Of a stretch of 32,629 bases of DNA, positions 7,622 to 16,497 are shown piece after piece. This stretch comes from Candidatus Avanaerovorax faecigallinarum. Lineage in GTDB: Bacteria > Bacillota > Clostridia > Peptostreptococcales > Anaerovoracaceae. How positions within the stretch are numbered: position 1 is the stretch's first letter; each line of letters begins with the position of its first letter. Location: positions 1-32,629 of the forward strand of contig DXHZ01000042.1 in NCBI GenBank assembly GCA_019113145.1, given 5' to 3'. Under the pieces are notes generated by a model. It worked only from the letters and a program-made list of their open reading frames with translations. It had not been told where the DNA came from and searched no databases. A program made the translations under genes and the position numbers.

Positions 7622-8158
7622 ATGACAGCAGTATTAAATGCAATATCCGTATACGCTATACCGGTAATAGTAATGCTCATAGCGTTTTATGCTATAATAA
7701 AGAGAGTTCCGGTTTATTCCTCCTTCACCGAAGGTGCGAAGGAAGGTTTTGAAACATCCGTAATGATCATACCTTATCTGGTTGCAATGCTCTGCGCCAT
7801 AGGTATGCTCAGAGCTTCGGGAGCCATGGACTGGATCGTGGCAATCCTTGATCCGATTACCAGTCTGGTAGGCCTTCCGGGAGAAGTTCTTCCGATGGGA
7901 ATCATGCGTTCCTTCTCCGGAGGCGGCGCTCAGGGACTCTGTGCGGATCTTCTGGAAACGTACGGAACACAGAGCCAGATCGGACGTATCGCATCCGTTG
8001 CAATGGGATCCACAGAGACTACGTTCTACGTACTTGCGGTATACTTTGGAGCCGTAGGAATCACCAACTCAAGACAGTCCCTGCTGGCAGGACTTTCAGG
8101 AGACCTTTTCTCCCTTATCATGTCGGCAATCATCGTAAACCTCATGTGGGGATATTAA
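7622..8158 (+). CDS. SpmB-like membrane protein (Gate family), copy 2
   Basis: A 178-residue hydrophobic protein, paralog of 1693-2241. It keeps PGEVLPMGIMRSFSGGGAQG and TTFYVLAVYFGAVG with TNSRQ. The ribosome site AAGGAGG lies about 8 bases upstream of the ATG. It pairs with the SpmA-like gene just before it, and the S66 gene follows after a short gap. The stretch encoding SQIGRIASVAMGSTETTFY is almost identical in DNA to copy 1. Confidence 0.85.
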   Translation: MTAVLNAISVYAIPVIVMLIAFYAIIKRVPVYSSFTEGAKEGFETSVMIIPYLVAMLCAIGMLRASGAMDWIVAILDPITSLVGLPGEVLPMGIMRSFSGGGAQGLCADLLETYGTQSQIGRIASVAMGSTETTFYVLAVYFGAVGITNSRQSLLAGLSGDLFSLIMSAIIVNLMWGY

Positions 8159-8176
8159 TACCGGAGGTGAATGTTC

Positions 8177-9094
8177 ATGGTATATCCTGACAAAATAAAG
8201 GAAGGCGCTACTATAGGTCTCGTAAGCACCAGCTCGCCAATCACAGCGGAAAGAGAAGAGCAGTGCGTTAAAGCCATCGAGGAGATGGGCTTCAAAGTAA
8301 AGAAAGCGCCTAACATTACCGCCTCAAAGGGCGGATACATGGCGGGAGAGGAATCTCTCCGCGGCGAGGTCCTGAATTCAATGTTTGCGGACAAAGACGT
8401 CGACGCCATATTCTGCATAAGAGGCGGAGACGGAGCCAACCGCATTATCGATTATCTGGATCTTGACGTGATCCGTGACAACAGAAAGCCTTTTGTAGGC
8501 TACAGCGACGTATCCAGCCTGCACCTTCTGTTTAATCAGAAATGCGACATGGTTACGTTCCACGGTCCGATGGTTTCTTCCAACATCGTTGACAATTTCA
8601 CACCTGAAGTGAGAGAGGCATTCTTCGCAGCCATAAACGCTGACGCTGAATACATCTATAAGGCGCCTGCCGGACATGAGCTTAAGGTGGCGAGAGAAGG
8701 AAAAGCCGAAGGCGTAATGACAGGCGGAAACCTTACGGTCATCTGTGCATCTCTGGGAACGCCTTACGATATGGATACGGACGGTAAGATTCTGTTCATC
8801 GAAGAAGTAGGCGAGCATGTAGGCAATCTGGACAGACATGTATATCAGCTCAGAAACGCCGGAAAGTTCGACAACATTAAAGGCATCGTTCTCGGCCAGT
8901 TCACGGACTGCAGAGAAGATGTGCCGGGCTACGACATGACCCGCATAATTCTCGATGCCATAGGTGATAAAGATATCCCGGTAATATATAACATTCAGTC
9001 AGGACATGACAATCCGATGATAAATATTCCTCTCGGAGCGATGACCTGCATAGACACGTCAAAGAAAGAACTCAGGTTCATGACGGGAAGATAA
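8177..9094 (+). CDS. S66 family peptidase (LD-carboxypeptidase / MccF-like), copy 2
   Basis: A 305-residue paralog of the protein at 2271-3191. The triad is intact: Ser110 in VGYSD, Glu209-210 in LFIEE and His277 in QSGHDNP. I choose the ATG at 8177 (MVYPDKIKEG), which aligns with MRYPEKLNKG of copy 1 and has GGAGG nine bases ahead; the ATG at 8171 is too close to that site. The protein has no signal peptide, so it is cytoplasmic. The polar residues just after the catalytic glutamate differ from copy 1 (VGEHVGNLDR against VCEPLSKIEK), so specificity may differ. Confidence 0.88.
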   Translation: MVYPDKIKEGATIGLVSTSSPITAEREEQCVKAIEEMGFKVKKAPNITASKGGYMAGEESLRGEVLNSMFADKDVDAIFCIRGGDGANRIIDYLDLDVIRDNRKPFVGYSDVSSLHLLFNQKCDMVTFHGPMVSSNIVDNFTPEVREAFFAAINADAEYIYKAPAGHELKVAREGKAEGVMTGGNLTVICASLGTPYDMDTDGKILFIEEVGEHVGNLDRHVYQLRNAGKFDNIKGIVLGQFTDCREDVPGYDMTRIILDAIGDKDIPVIYNIQSGHDNPMINIPLGAMTCIDTSKKELRFMTGR

Positions 9095-9099
9095 AATTC

Positions 9100-9137
9100 A
9101 GCCTGCCGGTCAGGTGCAAAACTTGACACGGCAGGCT
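9100..9137. repeat. Long hairpin after S66 copy 2, overlapping the SRP RNA promoter
   Basis: Arms AGCCTGCCG (9100-9108) and CGGCAGGCT (9129-9137) enclose a second stem GTCAGGT/ACTTGAC with a GCAAA loop. It lies six bases after the S66 stop, so it probably protects or ends that transcript, although it is followed by AAAACC rather than a T run. Its right arm contains the -35 box of the next promoter. Confidence 0.5.
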
Positions 9138-9151
9138 AAAACCAATATAAT
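9123..9151 (+). promoter_or_regulatory. Sigma-70 type promoter of the SRP RNA
   Basis: A perfect TTGACA (9123-9128) and perfect TATAAT (9146-9151) are separated by exactly 17 bases. Transcription would begin near 9158, which matches the 5' edge of the SRP RNA base stem. Confidence 0.88.
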
Positions 9152-9157
9152 TAATAC

Positions 9158-9330
9158 GTTGTAAATATGCCCTTTAACAGCTTCGCCCGGCTTGGTCTGG
9201 GTCCTGCGCAATGAGACACCGTGAACCTTGTCAGGTCCGGAAGGAAGCAGCAATAAGCGGAGGTTCTTATGTGCCGCAGATAAGCCTTTTCCATTTGTTT
9301 GGCGGAGCTGTTAAGGGGCATATTTTATTC
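9158..9330 (+). ncRNA. ffs: Signal recognition particle RNA with a long closing helix
   Basis: The apical SRP54/Ffh-binding domain is clear: GTCAGGTCCGGAAGGAAGCA at 9229-9248, with GAACC/GGTTC arms. A further stem GGCTT/AAGCC surrounds it. Outside that, 9163-9187 and 9301-9325 can pair over 25 consecutive positions with only two G-U wobbles. The whole is about 165-170 bases, longer than the roughly 100-base small bacterial form. No Alu domain precedes it, because the promoter is immediately upstream. The position just before dnaX is typical of Firmicutes. The exact ends are inferred from the helix and promoter. Confidence 0.9.
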
Positions 9331-9356
9331 AGCGGTGCAGAAAGGAGAGAAAGCTG

Positions 9357-10943
9357 ATGTATACAGCCCTGTACAGAGCGAAAAGACCCGAAGTGTTTTC
9401 TGAGATACTGGGTCAGGAGCACATCGTTAAGGTGCTTCGCAACCAGATTAAGACTGATACGGTAAGTCACGCTTATCTTTTCTGCGGCACCAGAGGAACA
9501 GGAAAGACGTCCACGGCGAGGATTCTCGCGAAAGCGGTAAACTGTCTGTCCGATGGCGACAGACCGTGCGGAATCTGCGAAAACTGCACGGCTATAAAGA
9601 ACGGAACGTTTCTGGACGTCATAGAAATAGACGCCGCTTCCAACAACGGCGTGGATAATATCAGAGAACTTCGCGAAAGCGTGAAGTATCCTCCTGCGGC
9701 GGGGAGGAAAAAAGTATACATAATAGATGAGGTTCACATGCTTTCTACGGGAGCGTCCAACGCTCTGCTGAAAACTCTGGAGGAGCCGCCTGAGAACGTC
9801 ATGTTCATACTGGCTACTACGGATCCTCAGAAGCTTCCTCAGACCATCCTTTCAAGGTGTATGAGGCTGGATTTCAGGAGAGTTCCGGAAAGGGAGCTGG
9901 CAGGCCATATGAAAGCCATATGCGATGAGCGGGGAGTGAAGATAACTGACAGCGCCCTTCACCTTTTGGCCGCCAATGCAGACGGCTCGGTAAGAGACGG
10001 CCTCAGCATTCTCGATCAGTGCCTGTCCGGAGGCGACAGAGAGATAGACAGGGATCTTATTCTCGACTTTCTCGGCACAGTGTCGGAGGAATACTTCATC
10101 GAGCTTACGGAGAAAGTGCTCCTGAAGAATGTAGGCGGCGCGCTGATGATACTCGATGAAGCTCTGAGGGAAGGCAAGGATGCAAAGCAGATTATGAAGG
10201 ACTGGATGAGTCACTACCGGTGCCTTCTCATAACGAAATACGTAAAAAACCCGGAAGACGTGCTGAACATGTCTGCGGATAACATAAAGACGTTGAGGGA
10301 ACAGAGCGGCAGAATCTCCCTCGATGAGATTAACGAAGGAATACTGACTCTTGCGAAAACCATAAATGACGCCAGATATTCATCGCAGCCGAGGGTGCTT
10401 CTGGAACTGGCTGCGGCGACTCTTGCGGACGGAGTTCGGGAGGCGGAACGTGAAACGCCAAAATCTGCCGAAATCAGGACGGAGCGGATTCACTCCGCTG
10501 AAACGAAGAAGACGGTTCCGGCGAAACCACCTGAAGCCGCGCCTGTCAAGACGGCTGAAGAAAAGCCGAAAGTCTCAGAAGCTCCGGCGGAGAAAAGCAG
10601 GGATGAAGAGGAATATAATCTGGATGAAATCTGGCACGGCATCTTCCGAAAGGCGGAGAAGGTAAGACCCAGCTTCAATCTGATAAAGACCGGTTCGACT
10701 CTTGCGGAAATCGGAAAGGATTCCTTTAAGATTCTGGTCAGGACAGAGTTTATAAAGAACATAATCGAAAAGGACAGCCGCCTCATAGCGGAGCTCATGG
10801 AAGAGGAGATCGGGAGAAAGCTGAGGCCTGTTTGCAGACTTGAGGGAGCGGAGCCGGATGAGGATGAGGCTGAGGAAAAAGCCCGGGAGATTGCGGAAGA
10901 AGTGAGAGAAAAACTTCACATAGATAATGTAACCATAGAATAG
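9357..10943 (+). CDS. dnaX: DNA polymerase III subunit gamma/tau
   Basis: The clamp-loader ATPase of the replisome. The 528-residue protein begins with the typical [20 protein letters not shown], then Walker [10 protein letters not shown] (44-52), zinc-binding cysteines C63, C71, C74 and C77, [17 protein letters not shown], and the DEVHML Walker B region with [12 protein letters not shown] charged linker around residues 365-420 rich in Lys, Glu, Pro and Ala leads to a C-terminal tau-like domain. AGGAG about ten bases upstream supports the start. ybaB follows after 20 bases. I saw no obvious slippery A-run with hairpin, so a separate gamma product by frameshifting is not evident. Confidence 0.96.
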   Translation: MYTALYRAKRPEVFSEILGQEHIVKVLRNQIKTDTVSHAYLFCGTRGTGKTSTARILAKAVNCLSDGDRPCGICENCTAIKNGTFLDVIEIDAASNNGVDNIRELRESVKYPPAAGRKKVYIIDEVHMLSTGASNALLKTLEEPPENVMFILATTDPQKLPQTILSRCMRLDFRRVPERELAGHMKAICDERGVKITDSALHLLAANADGSVRDGLSILDQCLSGGDREIDRDLILDFLGTVSEEYFIELTEKVLLKNVGGALMILDEALREGKDAKQIMKDWMSHYRCLLITKYVKNPEDVLNMSADNIKTLREQSGRISLDEINEGILTLAKTINDARYSSQPRVLLELAAATLADGVREAERETPKSAEIRTERIHSAETKKTVPAKPPEAAPVKTAEEKPKVSEAPAEKSRDEEEYNLDEIWHGIFRKAEKVRPSFNLIKTGSTLAEIGKDSFKILVRTEFIKNIIEKDSRLIAELMEEEIGRKLRPVCRLEGAEPDEDEAEEKAREIAEEVREKLHIDNVTIE

Positions 10944-10963
10944 AGAAACGGAGGACAGATAAT

Positions 10964-11326
10964 ATGGGAAGAGGAATGAAAGCCGGAAAGAGACCTAAAC
11001 CTCAGGGAATGGGCGGCGGAAATATGCAGAAGCAGCTCCAGCAGGTTCAGGCCATGCAACGCCAGATGGAGCAGATTCAGGCGGAGCTTGAAGAGAGAGA
11101 GTTTACTGCAACATCGGGCGGCGGCGCAGTTTCCGTAACCGCTAACGGAAAGAAGGAACTTAAGAATCTGGTTATAGATAAGGACGTTGTGGATCCGGAT
11201 GACGTGGAAATGCTTCAGGACCTTATTCTGGCGGCGGTAAACGAGGTTATGAGACAGGTGGATGAGGTTTCCGGTCAGGAAATGGGCAGGCTTACGGGCG
11301 GTCTTAACATTCCCGGACTCATGTAG
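10964..11326 (+). CDS. YbaB/EbfC family nucleoid-associated protein
   Basis: A 120-residue protein with a Gly/Lys-rich start, a Gln- and Met-rich helix ([20 protein letters not shown]) and the family core [20 protein letters not shown]. The family forms small dimers that bind DNA. It lies in its standard place between dnaX and recR, with a GGAGG site before the ATG and 14 bases to recR. Confidence 0.93.
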   Translation: MGRGMKAGKRPKPQGMGGGNMQKQLQQVQAMQRQMEQIQAELEEREFTATSGGGAVSVTANGKKELKNLVIDKDVVDPDDVEMLQDLILAAVNEVMRQVDEVSGQEMGRLTGGLNIPGLM

Positions 11327-11340
11327 CGGGGCGTAATAAT

Positions 11341-11943
11341 ATGAGGAATTATCCCCAGCCCCTTGCACGGCTTATAAACGAGCTTTCCCACCTTCCGGGA
11401 ATAGGCGGCAAAACGGCCCAGCGCCTTGCCTTTTACATAATGTCCATGGAGGATAAGGAAGCGAAAAATCTGGCGGAGTCCATCGTGGACGCGAAGGAAA
11501 AGATGAAATACTGCTCGGTCTGCGGCAACCTGACCGATACCGACCCGTGCGCCATATGCTCCGACAGAGAGAGAAGACAGGACGTCATATGTGTGGTGGA
11601 AAGCCCTAAGGATGTTATGGCAATGGAGAGGATAAGGGAGTTCGACGGACTTTACCACGTCCTTCACGGAGCCATTTCTCCTATGGAAGGCGTTGGCCCC
11701 GAGGACATAAACCTTAAGAGTCTCATAGTCCGGCTTCAGGAGAATCCGGGCGTTAAAGAGGTAATTCTGGCCACTAATCCCAACATCGAGGGAGAGGCTA
11801 CGGCCATGTACATAGCAAGGCTCTTAAAGCCTTCAGGCATCAAAGTCAGCAGAATCGCCAACGGCATACCTGTGGGCGGAGACCTGGAATATGCCGACGA
11901 AGTTACACTTCTCAAGGCCATGGAAGGAAGAAGAGAACTGTAA
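11341..11943 (+). CDS. recR: Recombination mediator protein RecR
   Basis: RecR acts with RecF/RecO in loading RecA at gaps. The 200-residue protein has the helix-hairpin-helix [14 protein letters not shown] (18-31), a four-cysteine zinc finger (C58, C61, C70, C73) and a Toprim domain beginning [14 protein letters not shown], followed by [15 protein letters not shown]. Length and order fit the family exactly. The ribosome site is poor, suggesting translation coupled to ybaB. A bidirectional terminator follows. Confidence 0.96.
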   Translation: MRNYPQPLARLINELSHLPGIGGKTAQRLAFYIMSMEDKEAKNLAESIVDAKEKMKYCSVCGNLTDTDPCAICSDRERRQDVICVVESPKDVMAMERIREFDGLYHVLHGAISPMEGVGPEDINLKSLIVRLQENPGVKEVILATNPNIEGEATAMYIARLLKPSGIKVSRIANGIPVGGDLEYADEVTLLKAMEGRREL

Positions 11944-11971
11944 TACGGGTTATAGGATAAAAGTGTTTATA

Positions 11972-12015
11972 AAAACCGCTGTATATATTGAAATTTCAAT
12001 AGGTACAGCGGTTTT
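11972..12015. terminator. Bidirectional terminator between recR and the YitT gene
   Basis: Perfect 12-bp arms AAAACCGCTGTA (11972-11983) and TACAGCGGTTTT (12004-12015), with an inner palindrome ATTGAAATTTCAAT. A and T runs at the two ends allow it to act on both strands, ending convergent transcripts. Confidence 0.88.
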
Positions 12016-12031
12016 AAGCTGATTTTAAGAC

Positions 12032-12910
12032 TTATTCCATAGGGCGCTTATAGAAGGTGCCGTCTACCTGCTCCGTGCGGACTACATTGACAAAAGCCCG
12101 GGGGTCCACTGATTTAATGGCTCTCATGACCTTTCCCAGTTCGTCGCCTGAAATTACGGAATATACCATTGAACGCTCGTGGCGTTCGTACATGCCGGTG
12201 CCCTTAAAGAGTGTGGCGTCGTGTCGGGTGATTTCCTTTATTCGGGCGTATACAGCATCAGGAAGCTCCGTGATGACGAGGAGGGTGTGTTTGGTGTATC
12301 TGCGGTACAGGTTATGAATCACCTGGGTGGATGAGAACTGGAAGATAATGGAGTACAGGGCTTTGTCGAAGCCGAACAGCAGTCCTGCAGCCACCAGAAC
12401 ACAGATGTTTCCGGCGAGGATGAAATTCCATGAATCAAGCCCTCTGCGCTCGGAAAGGTATACGGACACAAAGTCCATTCCTCCCGATGAGGCGCCTACG
12501 AAGAGGCAGAGGGTGATGGAAAAACCGTTCACCATTCCGCCGAATATACCCACTAAAAGCTCGTCGTAGGTTATCGCAATTTCCGGTATCAGGTCGGTAA
12601 GTATGCTGGTGAGCACTATCTGATACAGGGAAAAAATCGTGAAGTTCCGTCCCACGTACCTTACCCCTACGAATATTGGAATAAGGTTTAAAGGCACGTA
12701 GAGCAGTGTGTATGGTATCTGCGTACCGAAGTATTCGTCACCCACCCGCTGAAGAAGGAGGGTGAGGCCGTTTATTCCTCCGGGGAAAAGACCTCCGGTA
12801 TGGACGAAACTCTGTATATTGAATGCCATGACTATGGCGCTTAAGGATACCACTATAATACGCTTGACAAATTTTGTCCCCCTGTGGTCATCGTTTTTTA
12901 TAATTTCCAT
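12032..12910 (-). CDS. YitT family membrane protein (DUF161 plus DUF2179)
   Basis: A 292-residue protein with a short basic start, about five membrane segments within residues 15-205, and a soluble C-terminal domain of about 75 residues typical of DUF2179. Family motifs include the N-terminal HTGGLFPGGINGL and the middle GASSGGMDFVSVYLS. The function of the family is not established; the soluble domain is thought to bind a small ligand. GGAG is eight bases before the ATG. The start is three bases after the stop of the YbaK gene, so the two form an operon, but I see no obvious functional link. Confidence 0.88.
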   Translation of the reverse strand: MEIIKNDDHRGTKFVKRIIVVSLSAIVMAFNIQSFVHTGGLFPGGINGLTLLLQRVGDEYFGTQIPYTLLYVPLNLIPIFVGVRYVGRNFTIFSLYQIVLTSILTDLIPEIAITYDELLVGIFGGMVNGFSITLCLFVGASSGGMDFVSVYLSERRGLDSWNFILAGNICVLVAAGLLFGFDKALYSIIFQFSSTQVIHNLYRRYTKHTLLVITELPDAVYARIKEITRHDATLFKGTGMYERHERSMVYSVISGDELGKVMRAIKSVDPRAFVNVVRTEQVDGTFYKRPME

Positions 12911-12913
12911 TTA

Positions 12914-13396
12914 TTATTCTCCGTCGGGAAGCTTTGATACGTCTATCCATTCAAGGGCTTCGGATACTTTGAAAAGCTCATCGCAGGTCATCTCTATGGC
13001 GCTGTTATCGGAGCCGCATGCGGGGAATACGGTCTCAAAACGTTTAAGAGAAACATCGCAGTATATTCTCGCAAGGTCATGGTCGGCGCCGAAAGCGCAG
13101 ACTCCGCCGGGTTCGTGACCGGTCAGGGCTTCCACCTCGTCAAAAGGCAGCATTTTCGCCTTGAATCCGAAGAATTTTTTAAACTTGGAGTTATCTATCC
13201 TGGAGTCTCCGGCGGTCTGAATGAGAATACATCCGCCGTCGGGATCTTTAAAAGAAAGGGTTTTACATATCCGTGCGCCTTCCACTCCTACAGCTATGGC
13301 GGCAAGTTCCACTGTGGCGCTGGAGACGTCGAACTCCATTATCCTGTTTTCCATGCCGTATGCTGCAAGGTGATTTCTGGCTTTTTCAATTGACAT
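12914..13396 (-). CDS. YbaK/ProX-type aminoacyl-tRNA deacylase
   Basis: A 160-residue single-domain protein of the family that hydrolyses mischarged tRNAs in trans. Features are the conserved lysine in RICKTLSFKD, a DNSKFKKFFG segment, and the glycine-rich EPGGVCAFGAD loop. GGAGG eight bases before the ATG supports the start. YbaK-type proteins clear Cys-tRNAPro and relatives clear Ala-tRNAPro; which applies here cannot be read from the sequence. It is one of two tRNA-editing genes in the window, the other being dtd at 25072. Confidence 0.85.
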   Translation of the reverse strand: MSIEKARNHLAAYGMENRIMEFDVSSATVELAAIAVGVEGARICKTLSFKDPDGGCILIQTAGDSRIDNSKFKKFFGFKAKMLPFDEVEALTGHEPGGVCAFGADHDLARIYCDVSLKRFETVFPACGSDNSAIEMTCDELFKVSEALEWIDVSKLPDGE

Positions 13397-13574
13397 TACA
13401 ATACCTCCGGGTGATGAACTGTTTTCTTTATTTTAGCACACCGGGTTTTAAATTCAAACATTTTCCGCAGCCGGGGGACTGGCATACGTTTTAAATTCAG
13501 AGACATATTTATACACTGTAAACACTTATAACTTGTGATAAAACACAAATTTCTTACATTTCAATTTGTTGTAA

Positions 13575-13603
13575 TTGACAGAAACACTGCGGGCATATAT
13601 AAT
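13575..13603 (+). promoter_or_regulatory. Sigma-70 type promoter of the NSS transporter genes
   Basis: Perfect TTGACA (13575-13580) and TATAAT (13598-13603) with a 17-base spacer. The AGGAGG ribosome site and ATG at 13651 follow within 50 bases. This operon therefore appears to use ordinary sigma-70 rather than sigma-54. Confidence 0.88.
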
Positions 13604-13650
13604 GATATGGCACGTCAAATAATTATGCAATTATCAGGAGGTTATTATTA

Positions 13651-15051
13651 ATGGAAAACAGTAAGCAGAAGGGAAAGTTTCAGAGTAATTTCGGCTTTCT
13701 CATGGCTGCGATAGGTTCGGCCGTAGGCCTGGGAAACCTTTGGGGATTTCCGTACAAAATGGGTAACGGAGGCGGATTCGCCTTCCTGTTTCTCTACCTG
13801 ATTCTGGCCGTATGTATCGGCTACAGCTGTATGCTTGCGGAGTTTGCAATCGGCCGTAAATCGGGAAAGGGAGCGATAGGAGCCTACGAGCGCATAGGAC
13901 GCAAGTTTATGTTCAACGGATGGATCGCCACTATGGCGCCTTTCTTCCTCATGATGTTCTATCTCTGCCTGGGCGGCTACTGCATCAAGTATCTCATCGC
14001 CAACTTCGGAGACATTTTCGGAGCATCCTGGGGAGTGGGAGACGTTGCCAGCGGCGACTTCTTCAACACATTCGTTGCGGACCCCGTACAGTCTGTGGGA
14101 TTCACTCTTATCTTTGCGGTGCTGACTATCGTCATCGTAATGGGCGGAGTTGCCAACGGTCTTGAGAGATTCTCCGTAATCGCAATGCCTGCGCTCTTTG
14201 TCATGCTACTTATAACGGTTATAAGAAGCGTTACCCTTCCGGGAGCGGCAGAGGGTCTTGCATTTATGTTCAAGCCTAACTTCGAGGTATTCAAAGGATG
14301 GGGCTGGCTCAAGGTTCTGGCGTCTGCCGGAGGACAGCTTTTCTTCTCGCTGTCCCTCGCATCCAGTGCGCTCATAGCCTACAGCTCGTACCTTGACAAA
14401 AAAGAAAATCTTGAGAAGAACGCACTTATCGTACCTGCGGCAGACACTACTGTCGCCATTCTCTGCGGTCTTGCTACACTTCCTGCCGTATTTGCGGCCG
14501 GACTGGAGCCGACTCAGGGACCGGGAATGCTCTTCGTAACCCTTCAGACCGTGTTCCAGAGCATGAGCGGAGCAGGTCCGATATTCGGAACTATATTCTA
14601 CCTGCTGGTATTCCTGGCGGCTCTCACTTCATCCATATCCATGCTTGAAGGCTCCGTGTCATCATTTATGGACAGAAGGCTGGAGAAGGGCAAGAGTCAG
14701 GGAAGAACATTCCTCTGCCTCACTATAGGAGGAATATCCACCGCAGGCGCGGTACTGGTAGCTCTTGACGCTCTCGGAGCGGCAGGACTTCCGCATCTCT
14801 TCGGATTCAGCACATGGCTTGACACATTCGACCTCTTCAGCGAAGGTATCCTGATGCCTGGCGGATGTCTCATCATGACCATCATCCTCGGCTGGATCAG
14901 ACCGGGATACATCGACGACGAGATCAAGCTGAGCGGAAGCTACAGAAGCAAGCCGTTCGTGGAAATATGTCTCAAGTTCCTCGCACCTGTATTCCTGGCG
15001 TTTATCGTTGTAGTACAGATGGACGGATTCTTTAAACTGGGACTGTTCTAA
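13651..15051 (+). CDS. Na+-dependent amino-acid transporter, NSS (SNF) family, copy 1
   Basis: A 466-residue integral membrane protein of the LeuT-like neurotransmitter:sodium symporter family. The first membrane helix carries MAAIGSAVGLGNLWGFPYKM, the unwound substrate and sodium site. Repeated hydrophobic segments fit the 11-helix form common in bacteria. It would import amino acids with Na+. The AGGAGG site just before the ATG fixes the start. A close paralog follows after only 19 bases in the same transcript. Neither copy's substrate can be told from sequence; tyrosine, tryptophan and branched-chain transporters exist in this group. Confidence 0.92.
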   Translation: MENSKQKGKFQSNFGFLMAAIGSAVGLGNLWGFPYKMGNGGGFAFLFLYLILAVCIGYSCMLAEFAIGRKSGKGAIGAYERIGRKFMFNGWIATMAPFFLMMFYLCLGGYCIKYLIANFGDIFGASWGVGDVASGDFFNTFVADPVQSVGFTLIFAVLTIVIVMGGVANGLERFSVIAMPALFVMLLITVIRSVTLPGAAEGLAFMFKPNFEVFKGWGWLKVLASAGGQLFFSLSLASSALIAYSSYLDKKENLEKNALIVPAADTTVAILCGLATLPAVFAAGLEPTQGPGMLFVTLQTVFQSMSGAGPIFGTIFYLLVFLAALTSSISMLEGSVSSFMDRRLEKGKSQGRTFLCLTIGGISTAGAVLVALDALGAAGLPHLFGFSTWLDTFDLFSEGILMPGGCLIMTIILGWIRPGYIDDEIKLSGSYRSKPFVEICLKFLAPVFLAFIVVVQMDGFFKLGLF

Positions 15052-15070
15052 GACAGGAAGGATAATATAA

Positions 15071-16477
15071 ATGGAATATAGCAATCAGAAAGGCCAGTGG
15101 GGAAGCAGGTTCGGCTTCCTCATGGCGGCCATAGGCTCTGCTGTGGGACTTGGCAACCTCTGGGGCTTCCCTTACAAAATGGGAAACAACGGCGGATTCG
15201 CATTTCTCGTAGTATACCTGGCCCTCGTTATATTCGTAGGCGTTGTGGTAATGCTGGCTGAGCTGGCTCTCGGAAGAAAGAGCGGCAAAGGCGTTATCGC
15301 GGCTTACGAAACTCTGGGCAGAAAATATAAGATAATAGGCTGGTTCGGATGGATTTCGCCGGTGCTGATTCTGGGCTTTTACTGCATGCTGGGAGGCTAC
15401 TGCATCAAATACGCCATAGCCAATATCGGAGATCTTTTCAACGCCTCCTGGGGCGTTGCGGGAGCCGACAGCGCGGAATTCTTTGCGGGATTTACCGCAA
15501 ACCAGGTGGAAAGCACCATATACACACTCATATTCGTGGCTCTCACCATGATAATAGTTCAGGCGGGAGTTTCGGGAGGTATCGAAAAGTTTACGACCTT
15601 TGCAATGCCGGCCCTGTTCGTAATGCTTCTCATAGTGATAATAAGGAGCGTTACTCTTCCGGGAGCGGACGCAGGTCTTGAGTTCATATTCAAGCCTAAC
15701 TTTGAGGTGTTTAAGGGAACCGGATGGATTAACGTCCTCGCTTCGGCGGGAGGTCAGATGTTCTTCTCCCTCTCACTGGGCATGGGCATTATGGTTACAT
15801 ACGGCTCGTACATGAAGAAAGAAGAAGATCTTCAGCAGAACTCCCTCATAATTCCTCTTGCTGACACCACAGTTGCGGTAATGGCTTCCCTTGCAATCAT
15901 GCCTGCGGTATTCTCCGCCGGGCAGGACCCTGCACAGGGCCCGGGGCTTCTGTTCATAACTCTTCAGACCGTATTCCAGGCCATGGGCAGCCTTGGCCCG
16001 CTGTTCGGATTCCTGTTCTACGTTCTGGTGTTCATAGCTGCAATAACCTCGTCAATATCTCTTACGGAGGCGGTAAGTTCAGCAATAATGGACAGACACA
16101 TAGAAAAGGGCAAGCCGATAAACAGAAGAAAGATAATAACCATGGTGGGCATATTCGTTGCGCTGGAAGGAACCTTCGTGGCTCTGGACGGACTCGGCGC
16201 CAACGGATTCCCGCAGATATTCGGCCAGAGCACCTGGCTTGACTCCTTCGACCTGGTATCGGAGGGAATACTCATGCCGCTGGGCGCAATGATAATGGCC
16301 ATAGTATTCGGATGGATAAAGCCTGTGTATCTGGATGACGAGATTACCTACGGCGGCAGGGAGTATAAGATGAAGAAGTACTTCCACTACTCCATCAAAT
16401 TCATAGCTCCGCCTATTCTGCTCCTGGTTCTCCTGGGACAGATAGACACATTCTTCAAGCTGGGCTGGTTCAGCTAA
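15071..16477 (+). CDS. Na+-dependent amino-acid transporter, NSS (SNF) family, copy 2
   Basis: A 468-residue paralog of the preceding gene, with the same helix 1 motif (AAIGSAVGLGNLWGFPYKM) and parallel sequence throughout, so it arose by tandem duplication. The GGAAGG ribosome site is close to the ATG. The two differ in helix 3 and in the region around GMGIMVTYGSYMKKEEDL (copy 1: ASSALIAYSSYLDKKENL), which falls near the substrate and sodium sites, so substrate range may have diverged. NSS proteins usually work alone, although a heterodimer is not excluded. A terminator follows. Confidence 0.92.
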   Translation: MEYSNQKGQWGSRFGFLMAAIGSAVGLGNLWGFPYKMGNNGGFAFLVVYLALVIFVGVVVMLAELALGRKSGKGVIAAYETLGRKYKIIGWFGWISPVLILGFYCMLGGYCIKYAIANIGDLFNASWGVAGADSAEFFAGFTANQVESTIYTLIFVALTMIIVQAGVSGGIEKFTTFAMPALFVMLLIVIIRSVTLPGADAGLEFIFKPNFEVFKGTGWINVLASAGGQMFFSLSLGMGIMVTYGSYMKKEEDLQQNSLIIPLADTTVAVMASLAIMPAVFSAGQDPAQGPGLLFITLQTVFQAMGSLGPLFGFLFYVLVFIAAITSSISLTEAVSSAIMDRHIEKGKPINRRKIITMVGIFVALEGTFVALDGLGANGFPQIFGQSTWLDSFDLVSEGILMPLGAMIMAIVFGWIKPVYLDDEITYGGREYKMKKYFHYSIKFIAPPILLLVLLGQIDTFFKLGWFS

Positions 16478-16497
16478 AAAATTAAGAATGCACATTT

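Noticed and set aside
13608-13628. A sigma-54-like TGGCACG before the NSS transporter genes
   Set aside because: The next TGC is six bases too far away (GG to GC 18 instead of 12), and a perfect sigma-70 promoter overlaps the site.
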